From CAYYFX01 sp046330135 (lineage in GTDB: Bacteria > ARS69), in NCBI GenBank assembly GCA_046330135.1, contig JAXLTI010000004.1:1116001-1180000 (forward strand): DNA of 64,000 nucleotides. The letters are read 5' to 3'. The notes under the pieces are model-generated. The model searched no databases. It saw nothing but the letters and a program-made list of their open reading frames with translations, and had not been told where the DNA came from. Below, piece by piece: positions 33,706 to 42,359 of this stretch (its first letter is position 1; the number at the start of each line of letters is the position of its first letter). Position numbers and translations under genes: made by a program.

Positions 33706-34953
33706 CTACTCGCGCCGCAGCGCCTCGATGGGATCCAGCCGCGACGCCCGAATGGCGGGCAACATGCCGAAGACGACCCCCACCACCGAGCAGAAGGCGA
33801 GGCCGATGAACGCCCACTCCAAAGGGACGTGGGGCTCGAAGTGCGTGAAGATCGCCGTGACGTTGCCGAGGCCGAAGCCCACGAGGACGCCCACGACGCC
33901 GCCGAGGTTGCTGAGCGTGACGGCCTCCAGCAGGAACTGGGTCCGAATGCTGGCCGGTCGGGCGCCGAGCGCCTTGCGCAGTCCGATCTCGCGCGTCCGC
34001 TCGGTGACGGAGACGAGCATGATGTTCATGATCCCCACGCCCGCGACGATGAGCGCGATCATGCCGATCACGAAGCCGGCGAGCTTGACGCCCTGGCTCA
34101 TCTTGTCGAACTGAGTGATCAGGCTGGCGCTGTTGAAGAAGTCGAAGTTGTCCTCTTCGCCGGGCCGCACGCCGCGCTCCTGCCGGAGAACCTGGCGCGT
34201 CTGCTCGATGGCGTCCGCCATCAGCTCGGGCGTCTTCGCGCGCACGGTGATGTTCACGGAGCGCGTTCGGCCTTCTCGGTCCGTGAGCCCGTAGATGTCG
34301 AGGAACGTGGTGACCGGGATCAGCACGTAGTTGTCGAAGCTCCCGCCGAAGGCGGACTTCTTCTCGTCGAACACGCCCACCACGCGGTACGGACGCTTGT
34401 CCACGAGGAGATCCCGCCCGATGGGTTCCGCGAACGGGAACAGCTTCTCGGCGATCGCGTGGCCGATGACGGCGACCCGAGCGGCGCTCCGCACGTCCAT
34501 CGGCGAAAGATCCCGCCCGAGCCCCACGTAGTGCGTGTTGTTCACCGAGTACTCCGGGGTGCCGCCGCAGATGGAGAGGTTCGGGTTCGTGGTCTCGCCT
34601 TTGTACTGCGCCGCGAAGCCGAAATCCCAGATCTCGGATCCCACGATGTCGGCCGAGGGCACCTGTTTCCGGATCAGCTCGGCTTCCGCGAGCGTGAGCG
34701 GCGGCCGGCGCTGCGCGCGGCGGCGCTGGGCGTCCGACGCGAACCCGCCCGCGGGCCACTTCTGGACCTGGAAGGTCTGCGTGCCGAGGACGCTCATCTC
34801 CTTCTCGAGCGTTCGCTGCACGAGCGAGATCGCCGTCATCACGCCGATGATCGACGCCACGCCGGCCACGATGCCCACGAGCGTCAGAGTGCTCCGGAGC
34901 TTGTGCGCGAGGATCGCGTCGAGGGCCATCCGGAACGTGTCGAAGGGTCGCAC
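33706..34953 (-). CDS. MacB/FtsX-type ABC transporter permease (second)
   Basis: 415 residues, starting at GTG 34953 with GGGGAGG upstream. One N-terminal helix, a large periplasmic MacB-PCD domain, and three C-terminal helices form the FtsX fold. Family motifs GIMNIMLVSVTERTREIGLRKALGAR and DPIEALR near the end are clear. It follows a paralogous permease gene by 17 bases and probably pairs with it. No ATP-binding protein is encoded next to it. Confidence 0.9.
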   Translation of the reverse strand: MRPFDTFRMALDAILAHKLRSTLTLVGIVAGVASIIGVMTAISLVQRTLEKEMSVLGTQTFQVQKWPAGGFASDAQRRRAQRRPPLTLAEAELIRKQVPSADIVGSEIWDFGFAAQYKGETTNPNLSICGGTPEYSVNNTHYVGLGRDLSPMDVRSAARVAVIGHAIAEKLFPFAEPIGRDLLVDKRPYRVVGVFDEKKSAFGGSFDNYVLIPVTTFLDIYGLTDREGRTRSVNITVRAKTPELMADAIEQTRQVLRQERGVRPGEEDNFDFFNSASLITQFDKMSQGVKLAGFVIGMIALIVAGVGIMNIMLVSVTERTREIGLRKALGARPASIRTQFLLEAVTLSNLGGVVGVLVGFGLGNVTAIFTHFEPHVPLEWAFIGLAFCSVVGVVFGMLPAIRASRLDPIEALRRE

Positions 34954-34970
34954 GATCTACGCCTCCCCGC

Positions 34971-36200
34971 TCATTCGTGACGCAGCGCCTCGATGGGGTC
35001 CAGCTTCGCCCCGCGGAACGCAGGGGCCAGGCCGGCGATCACACCCACGAGGATCGAGATGAGGACCGCGATGAGCAGGATCGGGACGGACAGGCGGGCC
35101 GGCATCACCGTGGCGTTGATGACGGCGGTCAGGATGGCGGCGAGCAGGATGCCCACGGTCCCGCCCGCCAGGCAGATGGCGGAGGACTCGAACAGGAACT
35201 GGAGCAGGATGGTCTGCCGCGTGGCGCCGACCGCCTTGCGGAGACCGATCTCGCGCGTCCGTTCCGTGACGGAGACGAGCATGATGTTCATCACGCCCAC
35301 GGCGCCGACGAACAGGGAGATCCCGGTCACGAGCAGACCGACCAGCAGCACGATCCTCATCACGTTGCTGAAGGCGCCGATCAACGTGTCCAGCTTGTTG
35401 ACGGAGAAGTTGTCGGCCTCGGCGGGTCGCAATTGCCGGATCTTCCGCATTTCTCCGATGACCGTGTACTCGAGGTCCGCGAACTCCTCGTGCGTGGGCG
35501 CCTGCACGGCCACGTCCACGTCCGCCTGTCCGTGGCGGTCGCCGAACTCCTTCACGTAGGACGTGATCGGGACGTAGATCTGGCGGTCGAAGTTGGGTCC
35601 GCCGAGGAAGCTCCCGCCCTGCTTCTCCATCACGCCGATGACGCGGAACGTGCTGCGGCCGATCCGCAGCGACTTGTTCACGGGGTCCGTGCCCTTGAAC
35701 ACGCCGTCACGGATATCCGTCCCGATCACACAGACGTTCCGCTTGAACTCCACGTCGAAGGGCATCAGGAAGCGACCGGTCTGCGGCTGGGCGCTGGAGA
35801 GTTGGGTCTGGCGCTCGGTGGTGCCGATGATCGTCACGCCTTCGATCACGTCGGAGCGGTACTTGACGTCCTGGCGGCCGGTCAGCGACGGGTTCACCAG
35901 CGCCTTGCCCCGCAGCCGCTGCTCCAGCGCGAGCGCTTCCCGCAGGTCCAGGTGCGGGCGATTGCGGTAGCGGAAGAAGTCGTTCATCACGACCCACGGC
36001 ATCCGCGAGACGTAGATCACGTCCGAGCCCACCGCAGCGAAGCTTTCGCGGAATCGGTTCTGCAGCCCGTTCACCGCGGTCATCGTGGTCACGACGGCGA
36101 CGATGCCGATGACGATTCCGAGCGCGGTCAGGCCGCCCCGAGCCTTGTTGGCCAGGAGCGCGCGGGCGGCGACCGCAAGCGATTCCCGGAGGCTCAGCAT
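34971..36200 (-). CDS. MacB/FtsX-type ABC transporter permease (first)
   Basis: 409 residues. N-terminal helix (KARGGLTALGIVIGIVAVVTT), periplasmic domain, then VGVMNIMLVSVTERTREI and the closing DPIEALRHE. The same architecture as its downstream neighbour suggests a heterodimeric permease. ATG at 36200 is chosen; ATG at 36245 would begin inside an array of direct repeats. Ribosome binding is weak, consistent with translation coupled to the upstream membrane-fusion gene. Confidence 0.9.
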   Translation of the reverse strand: MLSLRESLAVAARALLANKARGGLTALGIVIGIVAVVTTMTAVNGLQNRFRESFAAVGSDVIYVSRMPWVVMNDFFRYRNRPHLDLREALALEQRLRGKALVNPSLTGRQDVKYRSDVIEGVTIIGTTERQTQLSSAQPQTGRFLMPFDVEFKRNVCVIGTDIRDGVFKGTDPVNKSLRIGRSTFRVIGVMEKQGGSFLGGPNFDRQIYVPITSYVKEFGDRHGQADVDVAVQAPTHEEFADLEYTVIGEMRKIRQLRPAEADNFSVNKLDTLIGAFSNVMRIVLLVGLLVTGISLFVGAVGVMNIMLVSVTERTREIGLRKAVGATRQTILLQFLFESSAICLAGGTVGILLAAILTAVINATVMPARLSVPILLIAVLISILVGVIAGLAPAFRGAKLDPIEALRHE

Positions 36201-36220
36201 GGGAAAGTGGCGCCGCGCGG

Positions 36221-36322
36221 CATCAGCCCGGAGCCTCGACCGCAAAGCGGCATAGTCCCGGACATCAGCCCGGAGCCTCGGCCGCCGAGCGGCGTCAGGT
36301 CGGACATCAGCTCGGAGCCTCG
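36221..36322. repeat. Three direct repeats with exact 42-bp period
   Basis: An 18-bp sequence (CATCAGCCCGGAGCCTCG on the plus strand) occurs at 36221-36238, 36263-36280 and 36305-36322, the last with one change. The spacers are partly alike (GCCGC/GCGG inverted pairs). The array fills the space between the membrane-fusion and permease genes and includes the last codons of the former, so its stop codon lies inside the repeat. Confidence 0.8.
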
Positions 36323-37578
36323 TTCGTGTGCGGCTTCTCCGGCTTCTTCGAGTTGTCGATCCTCACCACCGCCCCGTTCACGAGATCCTTCGAGATGGCC
36401 CGGTAGCTGCCGGTGACGACCTCGTCGCCCTCCTTCAGCCCGTTCACGATCTCGATCCGCTCCTCGCTCTGGATTCCGCTCTTCACCTGCCGCGCCACCG
36501 CCTTGCCCTTCTCGATGCAGAACACCACCTCCACGAAGCCGTCCTTGTCCGGCTTGTAGCGGGCCTCGGCGTCCTTGCGCTTCTCGCCTTTCGCGGCAAG
36601 CTGGTCCACGGTGCGCAGCGCGACGCACTGCAGCGGCACGCTCAACGCGCTTGGATTGGTCTTCGTGACGATGTCCGCGCTGGCGGTCATTCCCGGGCGC
36701 AGCTCCTTGGGGGGCTCGGCGATGGCCACCTTGATCTCGAACTCGGTCTTCTGGTCGGTGGTGCCGGAGGCGGTGGACTTCGCGCTGCTGCCGATCTCGC
36801 GGACGATCCCCTTCAGGACGTGGTCCGGCAGCGCGTCCACCTGGATGTCCGCCCGCTGCCCGACCGCGACGGACGTGATGTCGTTCTCGTCCACGTTCAC
36901 GTCGGCTTCCATCTCCGAGAGGTCGGCGATCACCAGGATCACGTCCGCCTGAAATTGGGAACCCAGCGCGATCTCGCCCACCTTCTTGTTCAGCTCGCTC
37001 ACCGTCCCGGACATGGGCGCGTAGATGGTGGTCTTGGACAGGTCATCCTTCGTCTGCTTCAGCGCCCCGCGCGCCTGCTCCACCTGCTCGAGCGCCGCCT
37101 TGTAGCGCGACGACTCCACCTGGTACGCGGTCTCCTTCGTGTCCAGCCCGGACGTGGACTCCAGCCCGTTCGCGAGCAGCTCCTTGGAGCGCGCGAACTC
37201 CTTCTGCGCCTGGTCCATGTTCTGATGGACGAGCCCCGCGTTCGCCTGGGCGGAGCGCACACTCGCCTCGGCGCTCTCCACGGCGGCGAGATAGCGGTCC
37301 CGGTCCAGCTCCACCAGGAGCGCGCCCTTCTCCACCCACTGCCCCTCCACCACGGCCAGAGTCTTGATCTTGGCGCTGACGTCCGCGCTGATCTTGACCT
37401 GCGTCCTGGGCTGGATCTTGCCGGTGGCGGTGACCTTCTGAATGATCTCTTGCTTCTGCGCCTTGTCGGTCTGGACCTCGAGGCCGTGGTCCGCGCGCTT
37501 TCGCACGACCATGCCTACGGCAAGGACGGAGACCACCACCAGGGAGGCGCCGACCCACAGGATTCGTCTCTTGCTCAT
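36307..37578 (-). CDS. HlyD/MacA-type periplasmic membrane-fusion protein
   Basis: 423 residues. One N-terminal helix (ILWVGASLVVVSVLAVGMV), a lipoyl-like half (VTATGKIQPRTQVKISADV), an alpha-helical hairpin at about residues 90-180, the second lipoyl half (YAPMSGTVSELNKKVGE) and beta-barrel domains follow. It connects an inner-membrane FtsX-type pump to an outer-membrane exit. ATG at 37578 follows GGAGG. It begins a three-gene operon with two permeases. The last codons coincide with a tandem repeat unit. Confidence 0.92.
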   Translation of the reverse strand: MSKRRILWVGASLVVVSVLAVGMVVRKRADHGLEVQTDKAQKQEIIQKVTATGKIQPRTQVKISADVSAKIKTLAVVEGQWVEKGALLVELDRDRYLAAVESAEASVRSAQANAGLVHQNMDQAQKEFARSKELLANGLESTSGLDTKETAYQVESSRYKAALEQVEQARGALKQTKDDLSKTTIYAPMSGTVSELNKKVGEIALGSQFQADVILVIADLSEMEADVNVDENDITSVAVGQRADIQVDALPDHVLKGIVREIGSSAKSTASGTTDQKTEFEIKVAIAEPPKELRPGMTASADIVTKTNPSALSVPLQCVALRTVDQLAAKGEKRKDAEARYKPDKDGFVEVVFCIEKGKAVARQVKSGIQSEERIEIVNGLKEGDEVVTGSYRAISKDLVNGAVVRIDNSKKPEKPHTNEAPS

Positions 37579-37885
37579 GGCTCTGCGGCCTCCGGGATCC
37601 CGTTCTTGGCGTCGAGTGCTCGAAACGGCCGCCCGGATCGAGTACGACGGGACCGACCAAAAGGTTGCGGGAGCGCCGGATGCGGGCTCCACGCGCCGGG
37701 CGGAGAGAATACGTCCTGCGGAGGATCGTCCGCACGAAGTTCGTGCCGCCCTGGGGCGGGCGACATCTCCCGTGGGCTAGGTGGGAAGAAACAGGAGACC
37801 GCCTCCCCGCCGACGAGCGCCTCTGAGGGGCGCGGGTGGCGTGGCGGACGAAGAGTGGCCGGCCGGGAACCCCGCCCCGATCAGG
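37579..37885. other. Intergenic region, 307 bp
   Basis: It lies between the membrane-fusion gene and the cyclodeaminase gene, both on the minus strand. Open frames here lack ribosome binding sites. The promoter of the pump operon should be here, but no convincing boxes were seen. Confidence 0.5.
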
Positions 37886-38878
37886 TCAGATCTCGACCTC
37901 GTGTCCGATGCCGGCGGCGCGTGCGAGTTGGAAGACGCGCGCCGCGGTGACCACGTCCTGCACCGCGAGACCGCCGCTCTTGAAGAGGGTGATCTCGTCG
38001 CGCGACCGGCGTCCGGGCTCACGCCCGAGCAGCACGTCCCCGAGGCTGACGCGCACGTGGTCGGCCCCGATCACGCCCTCCTGGATGGGGACCATGAAGT
38101 CGGCGTCTTCCGCGAGCCGGGCCGGAGCGTGATCGGAGATCACGCGGCTGCGGCGCACGATCTCGGCGTCCAGCTCGCGCGCATCCGGGGAGTGCGAGCC
38201 GATCCCGTTCAGGTGCGTGCCCGGCTTGATCCACCGGCCGTCGAAGACCGGGGTCTTGCTCGAGCTCGCGGTGACGACGATGTCGTTCTCGGCAGCGAGC
38301 CGCGCATCGTCGGTGGGGGTGACCGAAACAGAGAGACGATCGGACATTTCGGCCGCGAAACGCTCGCGCGCCTCGCGCACCGGATCGCAGACCACGACGC
38401 GCTCGAGCCGCCGCACCTCGTGGATCGCCAGGAGCTGTGTGCGCGCCTGCACGCCGGCGCCGAAGATGCCGAGCGTGCGCGCGTCCTCGCGCGAGAGGCA
38501 ACGCGTCGCCACGCCCGACGCTGCGCCCGTGCGCATGGCGGTGAGGAAGCCCGCATCCAGGATGGCGACGACGGCCCCGGTGCGCGGGTCGTGCAGGAGC
38601 ATGGTGGCGAGCGTCGTGGGCAGGTTGTGCTGTGCCGGGTTGCCGGGGAACACCGTGACGACCTTGATGCCGAGCGCGCCGCCCGCCGCGCCCTCGCCGG
38701 TCAGGCTCGCCGGCATGGCGAGGTGCAGGCCCGGCGGCTCCTGCAGCCGGATGGCCGTGCGCTGCGGCATCAGCACCTTGCCGAGCGCCAGCAAACGGAA
38801 TCCCTCCTCGACCGCGGCGATCGCCTCTTTCATCGTGAGAACGGCCTGAACATCCTTGCGGGTCAGGAGCAGGGGCAT
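37886..38878 (-). CDS. Ornithine cyclodeaminase/mu-crystallin family protein
   Basis: 330 residues. The N-terminal part has KVVTVFPGN-type substrate residues, and the Rossmann core starts at LGIFGAGVQARTQL. The family includes ornithine cyclodeaminase, alanine dehydrogenase and related imine reductases, all NAD(P)-dependent; the exact substrate is not deducible. ATG at 38878 follows AGGAGG with ideal spacing, preferred over an in-frame start 57 bases upstream. It stands alone on the minus strand. Confidence 0.9.
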   Translation of the reverse strand: MPLLLTRKDVQAVLTMKEAIAAVEEGFRLLALGKVLMPQRTAIRLQEPPGLHLAMPASLTGEGAAGGALGIKVVTVFPGNPAQHNLPTTLATMLLHDPRTGAVVAILDAGFLTAMRTGAASGVATRCLSREDARTLGIFGAGVQARTQLLAIHEVRRLERVVVCDPVREARERFAAEMSDRLSVSVTPTDDARLAAENDIVVTASSSKTPVFDGRWIKPGTHLNGIGSHSPDARELDAEIVRRSRVISDHAPARLAEDADFMVPIQEGVIGADHVRVSLGDVLLGREPGRRSRDEITLFKSGGLAVQDVVTAARVFQLARAAGIGHEVEI

Positions 38879-39269
38879 TTCGTTCCTCCTCGCCACGCCG
38901 CTCGAGCCGCCGGGCAGCCGCCCGGTGCACGGCACGGTTCGCTGCGGCGGCGCAATCTAGCCCTGGGAGGCCGGCCCTGCCAGGGCGGCGGCCCTGCCGG
39001 GGATGGGCGCAGACGCGCCCATGGCGCCGAAGGGCCAGACCGGGGATCGTGCTTCTTCACGCATGGGGCTGGGGACCACGATCGCGCAGGTGGCGGGGCG
39101 TCGAGGCGGTGGTCGGCGCTGAGGCGCGAGGCCAAGTCGCGATGGCCGTTGCGCGTTGTTGCCGGACCCCAGGATCCTCTATTCTGGCTTCAGTCGTCGG
39201 CGCTGGCGTTCCGCGGCGACTCCCGCCGCCCCCCTCGCGCAGCGCCCGGGTTTCTCCGAGGGGCGTTCG
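38879..39269. other. Intergenic region, 391 bp
   Basis: Divergent spacer between the cyclodeaminase gene and a plus-strand secreted-protein gene. It contains a candidate plus-strand promoter (separate entry) and GC-rich runs. No gene is supported. Confidence 0.5.
39156..39185 (+). promoter_or_regulatory. Candidate sigma70-like promoter
   Basis: TTGTTG (39156-39161) and TATTCT (39180-39185) are separated by 18 bases, about 85 bases before the ATG of the secreted protein. Both boxes deviate from consensus. Confidence 0.3.
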
Positions 39270-40331
39270 ATGAAGCGCGCGATCTCCGTGCTCGCCGGGC
39301 TCTCGCTTCTTCTCCTCTTCGCAGCCAGCGCGTCCTCCGATCCGAAGCCCACGGCGGCGCGCCCGCCCGTGGTGAAGGACCACGCGCCGCAGCCTGTCCC
39401 GAATCCGATCCACGTCGATCAAGGCGGCGACACGATCGCCACCGCGACTCCGATTCCGAGTCTCCCGTACAGCGACTCCGGTACGACCGTGGGCTATGAG
39501 GAGGACTACAATCTGGGGTGCGCTTTTGGAGACGCGGCGCGGGACGTCGTCTACAGCTACACACCGACCGCCGATATCCACGTCGACATCGACTTGTGCG
39601 GATCGTCCTACAACACCATGCTGTACGTCCTCCAAGACGACGCGTCCAACCGGATTGCCTGCAACGACGACTTCTGCGGCCTCCAGTCGGCGCTCCACCA
39701 CCTCGCCCTGACCACCGGCCACACGTACTACATCGTCGTGGACGGCTTCGAGTGGACCTCGATGGGACCTTATACGCTCCATGTAGCTCTCAACGACTGC
39801 CCGGTGGACTGCCCGCCGGGCTCGTTGCTCGAAGGCGAGCCGATATGCAGTGACGGCTACCGCGACGCCTTCAACGGGGGCTGCAATAGCGTTCCGCCGG
39901 TCTTCTCCCCGCTGGACTGCAGCCCCACGGGTGTCGTGACCGTTTGCGGAACCTACGGCGGCTTCTACCTCGAGGGGTTCACCTATCGCGACACGGACTG
40001 GTACCAGATCGTGATCCCGCCCGGCCCCGACAAACTGATCGGCTGGACCGTGCGAGGGGAGACGGACACGCTCGCCGGGATCATCGACGGACGCGGTGGC
40101 TGCCCGGTCACTACGTTTTACGAGTACGCCTACGGTGCGAGCTGCGCAGACATCACCGTCGCGCGAACGCTCGCTCCGGGGACCTGGTGGCTGTGGGTGG
40201 GTCCACTCAACTTCGGCAGCGAGGCCGGACCGTGTGGTCAGAACTACGTGGCGACGTTGTCCGGGTTCCAGTGCCAGCCCGTGGCGGTCGAGCCCACGAC
40301 GTGGGGGAGGATCAAGACCATCTACCGATAG
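39270..40331 (+). CDS. Secreted hypothetical protein with C-terminal WGxIK tail
   Basis: ATG at 39270 gives 353 residues with a signal peptide (ISVLAGLSLLLLFAASASS). The mature protein has two similar beta-rich halves (GDTIATATPIPSLPYSDSGTT, then DVVYSYTP; later WYQIVIPPGPDK), like bacterial pre-peptidase C-terminal (PPC) domains, and many cysteines. The last 14 residues, VEPTTWGRIKTIYR, closely match the end of the beta-helix protein encoded 2 kb downstream. Function is unknown; the shared tail suggests a common sorting or attachment route. Confidence 0.8.
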   Translation: MKRAISVLAGLSLLLLFAASASSDPKPTAARPPVVKDHAPQPVPNPIHVDQGGDTIATATPIPSLPYSDSGTTVGYEEDYNLGCAFGDAARDVVYSYTPTADIHVDIDLCGSSYNTMLYVLQDDASNRIACNDDFCGLQSALHHLALTTGHTYYIVVDGFEWTSMGPYTLHVALNDCPVDCPPGSLLEGEPICSDGYRDAFNGGCNSVPPVFSPLDCSPTGVVTVCGTYGGFYLEGFTYRDTDWYQIVIPPGPDKLIGWTVRGETDTLAGIIDGRGGCPVTTFYEYAYGASCADITVARTLAPGTWWLWVGPLNFGSEAGPCGQNYVATLSGFQCQPVAVEPTTWGRIKTIYR

Positions 40332-40409
40332 CGGCGAAGCGGGCGGACTCCGCCGTGACGTCGCGGCCCGGTGGCGCGCGACGGTGATGCGCAAGGCGTT
40401 GGACGAGGC

Positions 40410-40919
40410 ATGAGCCACATGACTCGGATCGGATCGCGCGCTCTGGCAGCCCTGGCGGTTCTCGCCCTTCAAGCCTGCGGCGGCGATGACGTCGTCGCGC
40501 CGCGGCCCCCGGTGGACATCGTATTTGCGACGATCATTCAGGGTGGCTACTGGAGCTGCGCGGAGTGCGATGCCTCGGCGGCCCGAGTCCTCATGTTCGC
40601 GACCGAGGAGTCATGGCGCTCCTTTTGGGAGGATTCCGAGAGAGACATCGCGTCTGCGCCCGGCAACCCGCCGCCGGCCGTGGACTTCCAGCATGAGGTC
40701 GTCCTGGCTTTGCTGGACAAAGCGGAGCCGAAACTGTCGAGAATCGAGATCGCGTCGGTGAGGCGCGAGTCGGATCGCGTCGTGGTGCGGGCGACGGTGC
40801 AGACGGGTTGCTGGGAATGGTGGCTGCCCAGCCCACCGTTTCGTGCCTATCACATCGTACGGATCAATCGTCGTATGGCTCCGGTGGATCTCTACGTGAC
40901 GGATGTGCGGTGCCCCTGA
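40410..40919 (+). CDS. Lipoprotein, PrcB_C-like
   Basis: 169 residues from ATG 40410 (a second ATG at 40419 is possible). A signal peptide ends in lipobox LQAC. Residues about 55-150 (SWRSFWEDSERD, VDFQHEVVLALLDKAEP, then RVVVRATVQTG and RAYHIVRINR) resemble the small beta domain of PrcB-type protease-complex lipoproteins. This match is by pattern only. An insertion sequence begins 58 bases after its stop. Confidence 0.6.
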   Translation: MSHMTRIGSRALAALAVLALQACGGDDVVAPRPPVDIVFATIIQGGYWSCAECDASAARVLMFATEESWRSFWEDSERDIASAPGNPPPAVDFQHEVVLALLDKAEPKLSRIEIASVRRESDRVVVRATVQTGCWEWWLPSPPFRAYHIVRINRRMAPVDLYVTDVRCP

Positions 40920-40976
40920 GCGTCGCGGGAGAATGGCCAGCCGCCGCTTGCCGCCGCCTGCGCGCCGGGGATCATG

Positions 40977-42285
40977 TGTCCCTCCCGAAACTCATCCGCG
41001 CAAGCCAACAGCCCGTCGGCACGCGATTCTCCGAGGAAGGGATGCCGGTCGTCCTGCTTTGGAGGCCGGCAGCGTGCAGCGGGGGCGCGACAGCGAAGCC
41101 TGCCTCCAGAGAGGCAACGCCCCGGACTACGCCACGCAATCCCCGAGCGGGAATCAGGCAGCCCGTCGCTCGTAGTGGTGGTGCAGACCGCCGAGCTCCT
41201 CCACCGCGACGATCCTGCCGATGCCCTGGACTGGCCGTCTCTCGGGCGTATCCATCTCCAAGGAGAGGTGAGTCCGCCACCGGTGGTAGTACACCAGGTA
41301 GTCCCTCAGGACTCGCTTGAGGTGGCGCTCGTTCCACACGATCACGTGATCGAGACAGTCTCTTCGGATCGTCCCGATCAACCGCTCGACGTATCCGTTC
41401 TGCCATGGGCAGCGGTAGGCGGTCAGCACTTCCTCGATGCCGAGCGCCCGGACACGGCGACTGAACTTCTTCCCGTAGACCCCGTCCCGGTCCCGGAGCA
41501 GGAAACGCGGCGCGGTCTCGTAGGGGAACGCCTCCACGATCTGCCGAGCGGCCCACTCGGAAGTCGGGTCGTCGGTGACGTTGAAGTGGACGACTCTTCG
41601 CCGCTCCGACGCGATCAGCACGAAGACCCACAGCAGCCCGAAACGAACGGTGGGCACGACGAAGAAGTCGGCCGACACCAGATCCCGGTGATTTCGCAGG
41701 AACGACTTCCACGTGGGCGAGGCGGGGCCCCGGTTGCGGACCATGTAGGTCTCGACCGTCGACTTGGCGATGGGGATCCCGATCTTCCTGAGCTCCCCGA
41801 CGATCCGAGGCGCTCCCCAGAGGGGATTGGCGGAAGACATCTGGCGGATCAGACGGCGGATCTCCTCCGCAACCGGTGGTCGGCCCGGCTTCGGCGACTC
41901 CGTGAGCCTCCTCCAGTGGTCTCGGAAGCGGCGCTTCTGCCATCGGACCACGGTGGCCGGTTGCACCAGGACGACGGTCGATCGCCAGCCGGACCAAATC
42001 CGGGAGAGGAGCACCCAGAAAGCTCGATCTTCTGCGCGCAGACGTGGGCGCTTCGCGCGGCGCTGGCATATGGCCAGCTGGTGCCTCAGCGCGACGACCT
42101 CGAGTTGAAGGGAGAGGTGCGAGCGGAACAGGCCCGACAGCATGACGAAGAGCGCGGAGGCGATGGCGAGCATGGGTGCCATCCTGGATTCGAGGGTCCG
42201 GGAACTGTACCATTGGAGCAGCGGTCAACCGAGACCGGCCCGGATCTGTCGGTCACCGGCCAGGATCGGGTTTTCGGGAGGCACA
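40977..42285 (-). mobile_element. Insertion sequence, about 1.31 kb, with terminal inverted repeats
   Basis: The left end TGTCCCTCCCGAAACTC (from 40977) matches the inward-read right end TGTGCCTCCCGAAAACC (ending 42285) at most positions. The element carries a single DDE integrase-type transposase on the minus strand. No convincing target duplication was found (flanks ATCATG and ATACTT). The TG...CA ends fit IS3/IS481-like elements. Confidence 0.75.
41154..42182 (-). CDS. DDE integrase-core transposase
   Basis: 342 residues. An N-terminal helix-rich part (EVVALRHQLAICQRRAKRP, then ATVVRWQKRRFRDHWRR, a helix-turn-helix) precedes the rve core. Acidic residues are visible at SADFFVV, RDRDGVYG and NGYVERLIGTIRRDCLD, in the order D, D, E. 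The chain is continuous, with no frameshift or second ORF, and ATG at 42182 sits near the right end, so it appears intact. It catalyses cut-and-paste or circle-mediated transposition of the flanking element. Confidence 0.92.
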   Translation of the reverse strand: MAPMLAIASALFVMLSGLFRSHLSLQLEVVALRHQLAICQRRAKRPRLRAEDRAFWVLLSRIWSGWRSTVVLVQPATVVRWQKRRFRDHWRRLTESPKPGRPPVAEEIRRLIRQMSSANPLWGAPRIVGELRKIGIPIAKSTVETYMVRNRGPASPTWKSFLRNHRDLVSADFFVVPTVRFGLLWVFVLIASERRRVVHFNVTDDPTSEWAARQIVEAFPYETAPRFLLRDRDGVYGKKFSRRVRALGIEEVLTAYRCPWQNGYVERLIGTIRRDCLDHVIVWNERHLKRVLRDYLVYYHRWRTHLSLEMDTPERRPVQGIGRIVAVEELGGLHHHYERRAA

Positions 42286-42359
42286 ATACTTCGTGAGGAT
42301 GCGAGCGGAGGTCACCCAGGTGCGGAAGCTCCTCGTCGTCCGCTAGGAGGAAAGACATC

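Noticed and set aside
31303..34980. A 1225-residue plus-strand open frame over the peptidase and permease genes
   Set aside because: It is the antisense shadow of a zinc metallopeptidase and an FtsX permease with clear motifs, and has no start signal or recognisable sequence.
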